Shown: positions 45,017 through 53,476, counted from the first letter of the stretch. The stretch is 64,000 nucleotides of DNA from Bradyrhizobium australiense (GCF_013114825.1 NZ_JAAVLX010000002.1:248001-312000), one strand, 5' to 3'. The notes: a model not told the origin generated them from the letters alone. Made by a program: numbers and translations.

Positions 45017-45796
45017 ATGCGCGGAACGGTTCGAAAAATCACACTGCCGCGCCGCCTGGTCGCCGACCTCATGCACGCCTCGATTCGCGTGCCCTTTGTT
45101 TCGCTCGCGCGGCCGCTTCATATCCGCGCCCTGCAGGAAGCCCGCACGCAGGCCGCCCAGCGGCCGGGCTGGGCCGCGATTTTCGTCAAGGCATTCGCGC
45201 TGGTCGCGAAGGAACAGCCGATCCTGCGCACCCTCTACGTCAAATGGCCGATGCCGGCCTTCTACGAGTTGCCGCGCAGCGTCGCGATGGTGGCGATCGC
45301 CCGGGTCGAGGACGGCCAGGATTGCGTCCTGCCGCAAAAGATCGCGGCGCCCGACGAAATGCCCCTTGCCGAGGTCGACGCGCTGATCCGGCACGCCAAG
45401 GTAGCGCCGATCGACGAGGTGCCGGCATTCCGGAAGATCCTGCGGACCACGCGGCTGCCGCTGCCGCTGCGGCGGCTGTTCTGGGCAATCGGCCTGAATT
45501 TCGGCCGCCAGCGGGCGAATTATTTCGGCAGTTTTGGCGTGACCTCGGTGGCCGCCTATGGCGCCGGCCAGCTCCATGCGATCAGCCCCGGACCTTTGGT
45601 CCTGAGCTATGGGGTGGAAAAGCCCGACCAGAGCATCGATGTCGTATTGCGCTGGGATCACCGGATTTCCGATGCCGCCCCCATGGCCAAGGCGCTGAAC
45701 CGGCTGGAACAGGTGCTGAACGGCGAAATATCAGCCGAATTGCGGGCCAATCGGCAGCAGACCGAGCCCAAACCGGTCCGGGCAGTCGCGACCTGA
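45017..45796 (+). CDS. stand-alone 2-oxoacid dehydrogenase E2-type acyltransferase domain
   Basis: A 259-residue protein resembling only the catalytic (chloramphenicol acetyltransferase-fold) domain of dihydrolipoyl acyltransferases: PGWAAIFVKAFALVAKEQP, FGSFGVTSVAAYGAGQLHAI and the C-terminal LRWDHRISDAAPMAKALNRL. The active-site block DHRxxDG keeps His and Asp but has Ala for Gly. There is no lipoyl or E1-binding domain, so it is not a normal E2 and may acylate a small molecule or another carrier. GGAG lies before ATG 45017; the earlier ATG (44945) is less likely. Confidence 0.82.
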   Translation: MRGTVRKITLPRRLVADLMHASIRVPFVSLARPLHIRALQEARTQAAQRPGWAAIFVKAFALVAKEQPILRTLYVKWPMPAFYELPRSVAMVAIARVEDGQDCVLPQKIAAPDEMPLAEVDALIRHAKVAPIDEVPAFRKILRTTRLPLPLRRLFWAIGLNFGRQRANYFGSFGVTSVAAYGAGQLHAISPGPLVLSYGVEKPDQSIDVVLRWDHRISDAAPMAKALNRLEQVLNGEISAELRANRQQTEPKPVRAVAT

Positions 45797-45808
45797 CGGG
45801 TCCTGTGC

Positions 45809-45891
45809 GTCATTCCGGGATGGTGCGTTAGCACCAGATCCGGAATCATTGCGCATCTGAGGTCTGGTCCCGCGGACCATCCCGGAATGAC
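45809..45891. repeat. palindromic intergenic repeat, GTCATTCCGGGATGG family
   Basis: GTCATTCCGGGATGGTGCG at the left and GGACCATCCCGGAATGAC at the right are near-perfect inverted ends. Same family as 2262-2364 and 61120-61220. It lies upstream of the rpsD promoter and could insulate rpsD from the preceding gene. Confidence 0.88.
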
Positions 45892-45912
45892 AGTGCCTGA
45901 GGGCCCTTTTCG

Positions 45913-45941
45913 TTGACAGAACGGCGGTTTCTCCCTAAGAC
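45913..45941 (+). promoter_or_regulatory. likely rpsD promoter
   Basis: A perfect -35 TTGACA (45913-45918) is followed after 17 bases by TAAGAC (45936-45941). Transcription from here would give a leader of about 145 bases before the rpsD ATG at 46092. Confidence 0.62.
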
Positions 45942-45950
45942 CCGCTTGCT

Positions 45951-45972
45951 CGCGGGCCGGTTTCGGCCCGCG
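45951..45972 (+). promoter_or_regulatory. rpsD 5' leader hairpin
   Basis: CGCGGGCC and GGCCCGCG form a perfect 8-bp stem around GGTTTC, right after the predicted transcription start. There is no U-tract, so it is not a terminator. A role in mRNA stability or in S4-mediated autoregulation is possible (inference). Confidence 0.5.
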
Positions 45973-46091
45973 ATGCGTTTCGCGACCCGTGGTCCTCCCC
46001 GAGCTTTCGAGGCGGACCTGTCGGCCCCGGCAACCCCGGTGCACAGGAGGGCGCGTTTCCTCAAAACTCAAACTCTTAAGCAGAGGACGCG

Positions 46092-46709
46092 ATGACAAAG
46101 CGCAGTGAGGCGAAATACAAGATCGACCGCCGTATGGGCCAGAATATCTGGGGTCGCCCCAAGAGCCCCGTGAACCGCAGGGAATACGGCCCCGGCCAGC
46201 ACGGCCAGCGCCGCAAGGGCAAGCTGTCCGACTTCGGCGTCCAGCTCCGCGCCAAGCAGAAGCTGAAGGGCTACTACGCCAATATTTCCGAGCGCCAGTT
46301 CCACGGCATTTATGTCGAGGCCGGCCGGATGAAGGGCGACACCGGTGAGAACCTGATCGGCCTGCTGGAGCGCCGTCTCGACACCGTGGTCTATCGCGCC
46401 AAGTTCGTCGCCACCATGTTTGCCGCGCGCCAGTTCATCAACCACGGCCACATCAAGGTGAACGGCCGCCGCGTCAACATTCCGAGTTACAAGCTCAAGC
46501 CCGGCGATGTCGTCGAGGTCAAGGAATCCTCCAAGCAGCTCACCCCTGTGCTGGAAGCAAGCCAGCTCGGCGAGCGCGACGTGCCCGACTTCATCGAAAC
46601 CGATCACTCCAAGATGACGGCGAAGTTCAGCCGCATCCCGGCGCTGTCGGACGTGCCGTTCGCGGTGCAGATGGAGCCGCATCTGATCGTCGAATTCTAT
46701 TCGCGCTGA
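46092..46709 (+). CDS. rpsD: 30S ribosomal protein S4
   Basis: A 205-residue primary 16S rRNA-binding protein of the small subunit. [16 protein letters not shown] starts it; the S4 RNA-binding domain is clear at residues about 95-155 ([34 protein letters not shown]). AGAGGA precedes ATG 46092. It is monocistronic here, with its own promoter and terminator, as is usual in alphaproteobacteria, rather than part of an alpha operon. Confidence 0.98.
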   Translation: MTKRSEAKYKIDRRMGQNIWGRPKSPVNRREYGPGQHGQRRKGKLSDFGVQLRAKQKLKGYYANISERQFHGIYVEAGRMKGDTGENLIGLLERRLDTVVYRAKFVATMFAARQFINHGHIKVNGRRVNIPSYKLKPGDVVEVKESSKQLTPVLEASQLGERDVPDFIETDHSKMTAKFSRIPALSDVPFAVQMEPHLIVEFYSR

Positions 46710-46732
46710 TCGGTTTTCAATTCCGAGATATC

Positions 46733-46759
46733 AAAGGCCCCGGTTTGCCGGGGCCTTTT
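46733..46759 (+). terminator. intrinsic terminator after rpsD
   Basis: AAAGGCCCCGG and CCGGGGCCTTT form a strong stem with a TTTG loop, ending in TTTTC. It is 24 bases past the rpsD stop. Confidence 0.9.
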
Positions 46760-46776
46760 CATGTTACAACTACCTG

Positions 46777-46980
46777 ATGTCGCAGACGACCGACAAACCC
46801 GCCCGCTTCATGCCCTCGGCCGGACCGGCCGAAGCCGAGCTTGCTGCTTGGGCCGACCTTGCCCGGGACGAACACGTGCGCCGCTACCAAGAGCTGTTCA
46901 ACCATATCGATTGCAGCACCTTCACCACGGATAGGCCCGACGACATTTTGGCCGCCGCCCAGAAGCGAGTTGCCACCTAA
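46777..46980 (+). CDS. small hypothetical protein beside hicB
   Basis: A 67-residue acidic protein (MSQTTDKPARFMPSAGPAEA...) with a probable helical middle, EHVRRYQELFNHIDCSTFTT, and no membrane segment or known domain. ATG 46777 is only about 17 bases after the rpsD terminator and has no good ribosome site, so it could be expressed by terminator read-through or from a promoter overlapping the terminator. It faces the hicB gene tail to tail. Reality as a gene is moderately supported. Confidence 0.45.
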   Translation: MSQTTDKPARFMPSAGPAEAELAAWADLARDEHVRRYQELFNHIDCSTFTTDRPDDILAAAQKRVAT

Positions 46981-47008
46981 GACATCAGGCCGCAACTTTT
47001 CTACTAGT

Positions 47009-47401
47009 CTAGACCGCCATTGCCTTCTTTGCCGCCTGGGCAAGGAAGCCCGAGCGCGTGAACCCTTCCCGCTCGGCGTAGCGGTCGATTTGATCGAGTA
47101 CGTCGGCTGGCATCGTCACGTTGATCCGAACGCTCTTCACTTCAGCGGCTGGTGTTGCGATGAGCACGGCAACGCCATCCTTGTTTTGAGCGTCCCTCAT
47201 GATCTCTTCCAGAGAACTCGGTTCTGGCGCGGCTTCACCATCGGCTGCCAAGCCTTTCAGATGCAGTGCCAAGGCTTCGGCGGCCATATCGCGGGCTTCA
47301 TCCAGAGTCTTTCCGGCGCTGATCACGCCGGGAAGATCCGGAAACGATACGCCGTAATCGCTGTCGGTCTCTTTGTGGATCAAGGCGATGTACTGTCGCA
47401 T
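47009..47401 (-). CDS. hicB: HicB family antitoxin
   Basis: A 130-residue antitoxin. The N-terminal HicB domain (MRQYIALIHKETDSDYGVSF, PDLPGVISAGKTLDEA) neutralises the HicA RNase, and the C-terminal ribbon-helix-helix (SVRINVTMPADVLDQIDRYA, TRSGFLAQAA) binds the operator. The gene order would be hicA then hicB, but hicA upstream is decayed, so this antitoxin appears to be an orphan. A 14-bp palindrome at 47682-47695 may be its operator. Confidence 0.92.
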   Translation of the reverse strand: MRQYIALIHKETDSDYGVSFPDLPGVISAGKTLDEARDMAAEALALHLKGLAADGEAAPEPSSLEEIMRDAQNKDGVAVLIATPAAEVKSVRINVTMPADVLDQIDRYAEREGFTRSGFLAQAAKKAMAV

Positions 47402-47459
47402 TTTTCTTTTCGTCCTCTGCTGATGGCAGGGCGGGTCGCTGGACCCACTCCTATTTCGT

Positions 47460-47647
47460 CTATTTCAGCTTCAGACCGGCTTGCTTTTCGATGCCTCTGA
47501 ACGTTCCGGTCGGTATACCTCTCCGCGGGTGAGGCACCGTCACCCGCTCCGGTTTGGTCGGATGCTTGAACTGGACATGACCTCCTTTTTGGGCGACCTG
47601 CACCAGCCATCCGCCTTCGAGGCGGAGATTATGTCCCTAGAATTGAT
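47460..47647 (-). pseudogene. hicA: decayed hicA toxin gene
   Basis: Reading the minus strand, NSRDIISASKADGW from about 47644 matches the HicA N-terminus. A shift of one base at about 47603 is then needed to continue VQVAQKGGHVQFKHPTKP and on through RVTVPHPRRGIPTGTFRGIE to KQAGLKLK and the TAG at 47460-47462. The codon where the start should be is ATC (47647-47645), not ATG, and the frame upstream has no other start. A missing G in TGG(G)TGCAG explains the shift. The catalytic-region histidine of the GSHHQFKHP-type motif is kept (GGHVQFKHP). A sequencing error could restore the frame but not the start codon. Confidence 0.8.
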
Positions 47648-47681
47648 GAGTATTCACACACACTTCGATATGTAATTTCAA

Positions 47682-47695
47682 GTGTATAAATACAC
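47682..47695. promoter_or_regulatory. palindrome upstream of hicAB, likely HicB operator
   Basis: GTGTAT and ATACAC arms flank AA, about 35 bases upstream of the hicA remnant. A CACACACAC run at about 47655-47663 could provide further half-sites. Binding by the HicB ribbon-helix-helix is inferred from position. Confidence 0.55.
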
Positions 47696-47784
47696 ACTAA
47701 GATTCCAGCCCTACTTCTTGACGTGAGGCGCCGGACGCGCCCTTTTGCCCGGCCATAACAATACGAGCGAGAAGGAACTCCCCC

Positions 47785-48852
47785 ATGCACTACACCCCTG
47801 CCCCGCGCGATCCCAAGGCGGATCCCATCCGCATCAACTTGCTGTCGGACACGCAGACGCGACCGACGGCGGCGATGCGCGAGGCGATGGCGCGGGCCGA
47901 GGTTGGCGACGAGCAGATCGGCGACGATCCGACGGTGAACCAGCTGTGCGAGCGCGTCGCCGACCTCCTCGGCAAGGAAGCCGCCGTGTTCATGCCTTCG
48001 GGCACCATGTGCAACGTCGCGGCGACGCTCGCGCATTGCCGGCCGGGCGATGAAGTTCTGGCCCATGCCAGCGCGCACATCATCGCGCGCGAAGGCGGCG
48101 CGCATGCAGCGCTGGGCGGCTTCCAGATGACGCCGCTGCCGGGCGAGGATGGGCAGTTCACGCCCGAAACGTTCCGCGCCGCGCTGCACCCCCGCTCGCG
48201 CTACCAGCCGCCGCAGACCGTCGTCAGCGTCGAGCAGACCGCCAATATCGGCGGCGGCACGATCTGGAAGAAAGCGGCGCTGGATGAGATCGTCGAGATC
48301 GCCAAGGCGCATGGGCTGATCACCCATATGGATGGCGCGCGGCTGTTGAACGCCTGCGTCGCCACGAAAATATCAGCGCGCGACATGGCCGCGGGCTGGG
48401 ATTCGGCCTGGATCGATTTCTCAAAAGGCCTCGGCGCGCCGATCGGCGGCGTGATTGCGGGATCGCGCGCTTTCGTCGACGATGTCTGGCGCTGGAAGCA
48501 GCGCCTCGGCGGATCGATGCGACAGGCCGGCATTTGCGCCGCGGCCTGCGTCTATGCGCTCGACCATCACGTCGATCGGCTCGCCGACGATCACGCCAAT
48601 GCGCGGGCGCTGGCGCGAGGGCTGTCGCAGATCAAGGGCATGGAGGTGCAAGAGCCCGAGACCAATCTGGTGTTCTTCAGGCCTGACGGAGCTGGCGTCG
48701 CCGGCGACAGGATGGTCAATGCCTTGCGCAAGCGGGGCGTGCTGCTCGCGACGATGGATGGCCGCATCCGCGCCTGTACGCATCTCGACGTCAGTGCTGC
48801 GATGATCGAAGAGACGGTCGGGCTGGTGCGCGAGATCGTGCGCGGGGCGTGA
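47785..48852 (+). CDS. low-specificity L-threonine aldolase / beta-eliminating lyase family
   Basis: A 355-residue PLP fold type I enzyme cleaving threonine or related beta-hydroxy amino acids to glycine and an aldehyde. INLLSDTQTRPTAAMREAM opens the family; VEQTANIGGGTIW, HMDGARLLNA (Asp183 to the pyridine nitrogen) and DFSKGLGAPIGG (Lys214 forms the Schiff base) follow. ATG 47785 follows GAAGGA. It is monocistronic between hicAB and the convergent GH17-like gene. Confidence 0.92.
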   Translation: MHYTPAPRDPKADPIRINLLSDTQTRPTAAMREAMARAEVGDEQIGDDPTVNQLCERVADLLGKEAAVFMPSGTMCNVAATLAHCRPGDEVLAHASAHIIAREGGAHAALGGFQMTPLPGEDGQFTPETFRAALHPRSRYQPPQTVVSVEQTANIGGGTIWKKAALDEIVEIAKAHGLITHMDGARLLNACVATKISARDMAAGWDSAWIDFSKGLGAPIGGVIAGSRAFVDDVWRWKQRLGGSMRQAGICAAACVYALDHHVDRLADDHANARALARGLSQIKGMEVQEPETNLVFFRPDGAGVAGDRMVNALRKRGVLLATMDGRIRACTHLDVSAAMIEETVGLVREIVRGA

Positions 48853-48877
48853 GAGGCGTTAGTCCGGGGCCGTGAAC

Positions 48878-50506
48878 TCAGGCAGCGGCAGGCGTGCGCG
48901 CCCGCCACAGCGCGCTGCCGAGCAGCAAATAGATCGCGCTGGTCCACATGGCCTGCCAGTTCTCGAAGTCTTCGTTGAAGACGATATAGATCGCCGCCAG
49001 GGCGAACAATCCTGCAAACACGGCCTCCGAAAGCGGCCGTTCGCCGGATTTCGAACCGTTGAGAAACGCCAACGTCCAGAACGGCACCACGGCCATGGTC
49101 AGCGTGGCGAACGGGAAATCGCGCCAACGCGCGTCGAATATCAGGCTGAGCGCGGTCTGCGCGGCGATGAGCGTCGTCACCATCAGCGTAACGCCCAGCA
49201 TGTTGCTCATGAACAATGGGGTCAGGCCCTTGCGCGGTCCCAACACCTCAAGAAACGCCGGAAGCGGCCGCCCCGACATTAGCGCGTGGGTAGACAGCAG
49301 CGGCGCTGTCACGGCCGCTGCCAACAGAAAACCCTGCACCAGCCAACCGCCGAGCCCGTAGCTCTCGTGGAGCATCTTGTCGGCACTCACGCCCAGCAAT
49401 ATCCCGGCAACGGACGCGGAGATGGCGACCGCAGCCCACGATGCCAACGGCGGCAGCGCCACCTGACGCTTCCGCGTGAACCAGCCAACCGCGAATATGC
49501 AGATGCAAAGAAGCAGCCCGCCTGCCATCTGCAACTTCCAGAACGGATAGTTGTTGATGGCCACGCCGGCTGGATATTTCAGCTTGCGCTCGGCCCCATC
49601 GAACAGTCCCCAATAGCCACCCACCGTGCCTTCCCAGCGACGCTTCCACGGCTCGTCGTACGCCTCGAACAGATTGACGCGAAAATTATCCCGCCTTGCC
49701 CGCTCGAGAATCTCGGAGATGAAACGTGCCTGATTGACGCGGGAAGCCAGGGCGCCGTGGCGCATCCGCCCGTGGCTTGGCCAACCGGTTTCGCCGATCA
49801 AAATTTCTTTGCCGGGAAAGGCCGCGACGACCTGCTTGCGGACATCATCCACATGCGCGGCCGCATGCTCGGCGCGCGGCGGAACGTCTTCCCAGTAGGG
49901 CAGGAAATGGGCGGTGATGAAATCGACATCGCCGCCGACCTCGCGGTAGCGCAGCCAGAATTCCCAGACATCGGCATAGGTCACCGGAATGTCCACGCGC
50001 GGTTTGACCGAGCGAATGGTTTCCCGAAGGTCGCCCACCGTCATGTCGCCGCGCAGCAGCACTTCGCTGCCAACGATGAGCGCCGCGACCGTGCCGGGAT
50101 GTTCCTTCACCAGCGAGACCGCAATGTCGCAGAGTTGAGCGTTCTTCGCGCGATCACGCCCGATCCACACGCCGAGCAGAACCTTCAATCCGACCCTGGA
50201 CGCAAGCTCGGGCACCTTGTCCAGCCCGTTGTCGATGGAATAGGTGCGGATGCATTTGGAGACCTTGGCAAGCTCCTTCAGATCCTCCGCGATCTGCTCC
50301 GGGCTTACGATGAGCGTCGGATCGTGCGGCGTCTGATCGTTGCGGAATGGCGCGTAGGAAACGCACTCCAGCTTCGCCGCATCATCGATTGGCGCGCGCG
50401 TCAGCGCCACCGGCGTGGCCAGCCACCACCACGCCGCGACAACGGTGCCGAGCGATAGAAAAAAAAGCGCCAGCGGCGTGCGAAAGCCGATTGGTCCTGC
50501 TCCCAA
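48878..50506 (-). CDS. GH17-like beta-glucan transferase/hydrolase membrane protein (NdvC-like)
   Basis: A 542-residue protein with an N-terminal hydrophobic anchor (PLALFFLSLGTVVAAWWWLA), a glycoside hydrolase family 17-like domain (about 45-320) and about seven C-terminal membrane helices from residue 325. Both GH17 glutamates are assignable: E148 in IVGSEVLLRG and E239 in LIGETGWPSHG. Size and architecture match NdvC of Bradyrhizobium, needed for beta-1,6 linkages of cyclic beta-(1,3)(1,6)-glucan, but ndvB is not adjacent, so it may be a paralogue. The start is uncertain: TTG 50506 opens the frame without a good ribosome site. Confidence 0.85.
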   Translation of the reverse strand: MGAGPIGFRTPLALFFLSLGTVVAAWWWLATPVALTRAPIDDAAKLECVSYAPFRNDQTPHDPTLIVSPEQIAEDLKELAKVSKCIRTYSIDNGLDKVPELASRVGLKVLLGVWIGRDRAKNAQLCDIAVSLVKEHPGTVAALIVGSEVLLRGDMTVGDLRETIRSVKPRVDIPVTYADVWEFWLRYREVGGDVDFITAHFLPYWEDVPPRAEHAAAHVDDVRKQVVAAFPGKEILIGETGWPSHGRMRHGALASRVNQARFISEILERARRDNFRVNLFEAYDEPWKRRWEGTVGGYWGLFDGAERKLKYPAGVAINNYPFWKLQMAGGLLLCICIFAVGWFTRKRQVALPPLASWAAVAISASVAGILLGVSADKMLHESYGLGGWLVQGFLLAAAVTAPLLSTHALMSGRPLPAFLEVLGPRKGLTPLFMSNMLGVTLMVTTLIAAQTALSLIFDARWRDFPFATLTMAVVPFWTLAFLNGSKSGERPLSEAVFAGLFALAAIYIVFNEDFENWQAMWTSAIYLLLGSALWRARTPAAA

Positions 50507-50684
50507 ATAGGCGAATAGATCAGCCTATTTAGCTCTGCGCCGCAGGCATGTCGACCGCCGATGCAGCCGTGTGCACAATTGCGCCGCAATACAGAAGCGG
50601 TGATAGTGAAGACGCTTCAAACACGAAGCATTAAAAGTCGATGGCGTTTACGCAAAATTGATTCCAGCCCCAGTGAGTGAAGTG

Positions 50685-52163
50685 ATGCCATTCAAACGGT
50701 TTTCCCGGCGCCAATTTGCCAGGATCGCAAGCTGGTCCGCGCTTGGGATCTCGATGCTGTCAGCCAGATCTAGTATGGCTCAATCGGATCAAGCGACCGG
50801 AATACAGAATCAAAAGGTCTTGGGCTTTCCGAATGGTTTTCTATGGGGTACGGCGACCTCGTCCTATCAAGTCGAGGGTGCCGTCAACGCGGACGGCCGC
50901 GGCCCATCGATCTGGGACCGCTTTGCCCACACGCCCGGCGCCATCTCCGATCGCAGCAATGGCGACACCGCGACCGACCATTATCGTCGCTACAAGGAAG
51001 ACATCCGGTTGATGAAGGCGCTGGGCGCCAAGGCCTATCGATTCTCGATTGCTTGGCCGCGCGTCTTCCCGCAAGGTGTCGGCTCGCCGAATCCGAAAGG
51101 CCTCGACTTCTACAACCGCCTTGTCGACGAGTTGTCGGCGAACGGCATCGAGCCGTTTGCAACCCTCTATCACTGGGATCTGCCGCAGGCGCTGCAGGAT
51201 CGCTTCGGCGGCTGGACTTCGCGCGACACGTCAAAGGCATTCGCGGACTACGCCGCCCACGTCACTGCCCGCTTGAGTGACCGCGTGAAGCATTTCTTCA
51301 CCATCAACGAATGCTCCCGGCTCGTTCACCTCGGCCACGGCCTTGGCGCCGATGCGCCGGGCCTCAAACTACCTCAGTCAGGATTGAACCAGGTCCGTCA
51401 CCACGTTGCGCTGGGACACGGCCTTGCGGTTCAGGCGATCCGGGCTCATGGACGCGCCGGGACCAGGGTCGGTCCGGCGGAAAATGCCGTGAGCTGCATC
51501 CCAGCCATCGAAACGCCGGCTAACATCCACGCCGCCGAGATCGCGACGCGCGAACTCAACGCCGGCTATTTGACTGTCATGATGGAGGGAAAATACCCCG
51601 AGGCGCATCTGGCGCGGGCCGGCAACAACGCGCCGAAATTCACCGCCGATGATTTGCGCGTCATTTCATCTCCGATCGATTTCGTCGGGCTGAACGTCTA
51701 TACGCCCGACCATTATGTTGTTGCCGCCGACAACGAGCGCGGCTTTTCGCTGGCGCCGTTTCCCGCCTCGTTTCCGCACATGAAGGCGAGCTGGCTCAGG
51801 CCCGGCCCGGAGGCGATGTACTGGGTGCCGCGCCATGTGGCCAAGCTGTGGAATGTAAAGTCGATCTATATCACCGAGAATGGAACGTCGGCGAGCGATC
51901 AGCCGGCAGCGGACGGGACCATCTACGACGTCGACCGCATCATGTATCTGCGCAATTATCTGACGCAGTTGCAGCGCGCGACATCCGAGGGCGTGCCCGT
52001 GCTCGGATATTTTCTGTGGAGCCTGATGGACAATTTCGAATGGTCTGATGGGTATGAGCAGCGCTTCGGTATCTACCACGTCGACTTCGACACCAAGCGT
52101 CGTACGCCCAAGCTGAGCGCCTCGTTCTATCGCGAGACGATCGCGCGGAACGCCGTGGCGTAG
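50685..52163 (+). CDS. GH1 family beta-glucosidase, probably Tat-exported
   Basis: A 492-residue glycoside hydrolase family 1 enzyme. An N-terminal Tat-like signal (FSRRQFARIASWSALGISML) ends around SSMAQS. The (beta/alpha)8 barrel starts FPNGFLWGTATSSYQVEGA; the acid/base is E209 in TINECSR, where the usual Pro of TxNEP is Cys, and the nucleophile is E398 in YITENGTSA. NFEWSDGYEQRFGIYHVD is the typical aglycone region. ATG 50685 is preferred over TTG 50658. It is divergent from the GH17-like gene, suggesting linked beta-glucan metabolism. Confidence 0.92.
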   Translation: MPFKRFSRRQFARIASWSALGISMLSARSSMAQSDQATGIQNQKVLGFPNGFLWGTATSSYQVEGAVNADGRGPSIWDRFAHTPGAISDRSNGDTATDHYRRYKEDIRLMKALGAKAYRFSIAWPRVFPQGVGSPNPKGLDFYNRLVDELSANGIEPFATLYHWDLPQALQDRFGGWTSRDTSKAFADYAAHVTARLSDRVKHFFTINECSRLVHLGHGLGADAPGLKLPQSGLNQVRHHVALGHGLAVQAIRAHGRAGTRVGPAENAVSCIPAIETPANIHAAEIATRELNAGYLTVMMEGKYPEAHLARAGNNAPKFTADDLRVISSPIDFVGLNVYTPDHYVVAADNERGFSLAPFPASFPHMKASWLRPGPEAMYWVPRHVAKLWNVKSIYITENGTSASDQPAADGTIYDVDRIMYLRNYLTQLQRATSEGVPVLGYFLWSLMDNFEWSDGYEQRFGIYHVDFDTKRRTPKLSASFYRETIARNAVA

Positions 52164-52174
52164 TCAGGCAATTG

Positions 52175-53476
52175 TCAATCCTTGCGCAGACCCTTGCCGA
52201 GCGCCTCATACATGATCGTCTTCAGCGCCAGTTGGATTCGTCCGCCCTGCGTAGGGGCCTGCACCATGAAGACAACGAGCATGTCGTCCTGCGGATCGAC
52301 AAAATAGAAACTGCCGCCCGCGCCGTCCCACCGGTATTCGCCGAGCGGCCAGGTCGTATTTGGCGGCGGCGAGGTGCGCACGGCAAAGCCAAGACCAAAA
52401 CCGCTGGACGGACCGGGGAAATAAAAGGGGTCGTGAATAATCTTGGTTTCCGGACCGATCTGATCCGAGGTCATCAGCGCGACTGTCTCGGGCTTGAGAT
52501 ACCGCTTGCCGTCCAATTCGCCGCCATTCAGCAGCATTTGCAGGAATCTGGCGTAGTCGCCGGCCGTCGAGACCAGGCCTGCCCCGCCGGATTCCCAGCG
52601 CCGCGGCTCTGTCGGATCCTTGATTCCGGCCACCCGAAAGCGATCGACGGGAAATGCCTGGGCGATGCGCGGCCAATTCGCTTTATCTGCGACATAGTAT
52701 TCGGTCTCAGACATCCCGAGCGGATCGAACAATCTCTGCTTCTCGAATTGAAACAGAGTTTGCCCTGACACCACCTCGACGACACGGCCGAGCACATCGG
52801 TTGAATGGCTGTAGTTCCAACGCGTTGCTGGATGATCGGCGAGCGGCAGTGTCGCGATCCGGTCGGCGAATTCGGCATTGTCGAAATCGCCGGCGTAAAG
52901 CTTGGGATCGGCATAGAGTTTCTGCACCGCGGTTTCGCCGAAGAAGCCGTAAGTGATACCCGACGTGTGCCGCAGCAGATCCCTGATCGTGATCGGGCGC
53001 TTCAACGGCTCGAGCTTGAGCGGATACTTTCCTGCCTCATCGGAAAGATCGACGCCGACCTTTGCATCCGCAAAGGCGCGAATGTATTTCGATACGGGAT
53101 CGTCGAGGGCCAGCTTGCCGTCTTCGACCAGCATCATCACGGCGACCGAGGTGACAGCTTTCGACATCGAATAGATCTGGAAGATGGTGTCCGGCGTCAT
53201 CGGCTGCTTGGTGGCGGGGTCCCGCACGCCGAAACATTCAAGGTCGACCGACTTGCCGTGCTGCTGGATCAGCAGGACTGCGCCGGGGATCTTGCCGGTC
53301 GTAACTTCGTTGCGAACATAGTCAGCGATCCGGTCGAGGGCCGCGCGTGAAAAAGTTGGCGCGTCTGGCGCCTTCTCGCTCCCCAACGCATGCGGTGAGC
53401 TGCCGAGAAAAAGCAGCGCGAGCGCTGCCGCAGCAAGGCAGCGCCCGATCGCGCCTTCAGTTCTCCAGCGCTTCAT
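52175..53476 (-). CDS. serine hydrolase, beta-lactamase/family VIII esterase type (copy 2)
   Basis: A 433-residue periplasmic hydrolase with signal peptide (LAAAALALLFLGSSPHALGS). The penicillin-binding-protein-like motifs are SMSK (S103, K106) and YSH in WNYSHSTDVLG, with the third motif replaced by family VIII-type sequence. Other family blocks are LLRHTSGITYGFFG, GGAGLVSTAGDYARFLQML and WDGAGGSFYFVDP. It begins inside the last 20 bases of the upstream paralogue, from which it arose by tandem duplication. It may be an esterase or D-amino-acid peptidase. Confidence 0.88.
   Translation of the reverse strand: MKRWRTEGAIGRCLAAAALALLFLGSSPHALGSEKAPDAPTFSRAALDRIADYVRNEVTTGKIPGAVLLIQQHGKSVDLECFGVRDPATKQPMTPDTIFQIYSMSKAVTSVAVMMLVEDGKLALDDPVSKYIRAFADAKVGVDLSDEAGKYPLKLEPLKRPITIRDLLRHTSGITYGFFGETAVQKLYADPKLYAGDFDNAEFADRIATLPLADHPATRWNYSHSTDVLGRVVEVVSGQTLFQFEKQRLFDPLGMSETEYYVADKANWPRIAQAFPVDRFRVAGIKDPTEPRRWESGGAGLVSTAGDYARFLQMLLNGGELDGKRYLKPETVALMTSDQIGPETKIIHDPFYFPGPSSGFGLGFAVRTSPPPNTTWPLGEYRWDGAGGSFYFVDPQDDMLVVFMVQAPTQGGRIQLALKTIMYEALGKGLRKD

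Noticed and set aside
47380..47610. 76-codon minus frame overlapping the hicA remnant
   Set aside because: It is in a third frame with no HicA similarity; the real remnant is split across two other frames.
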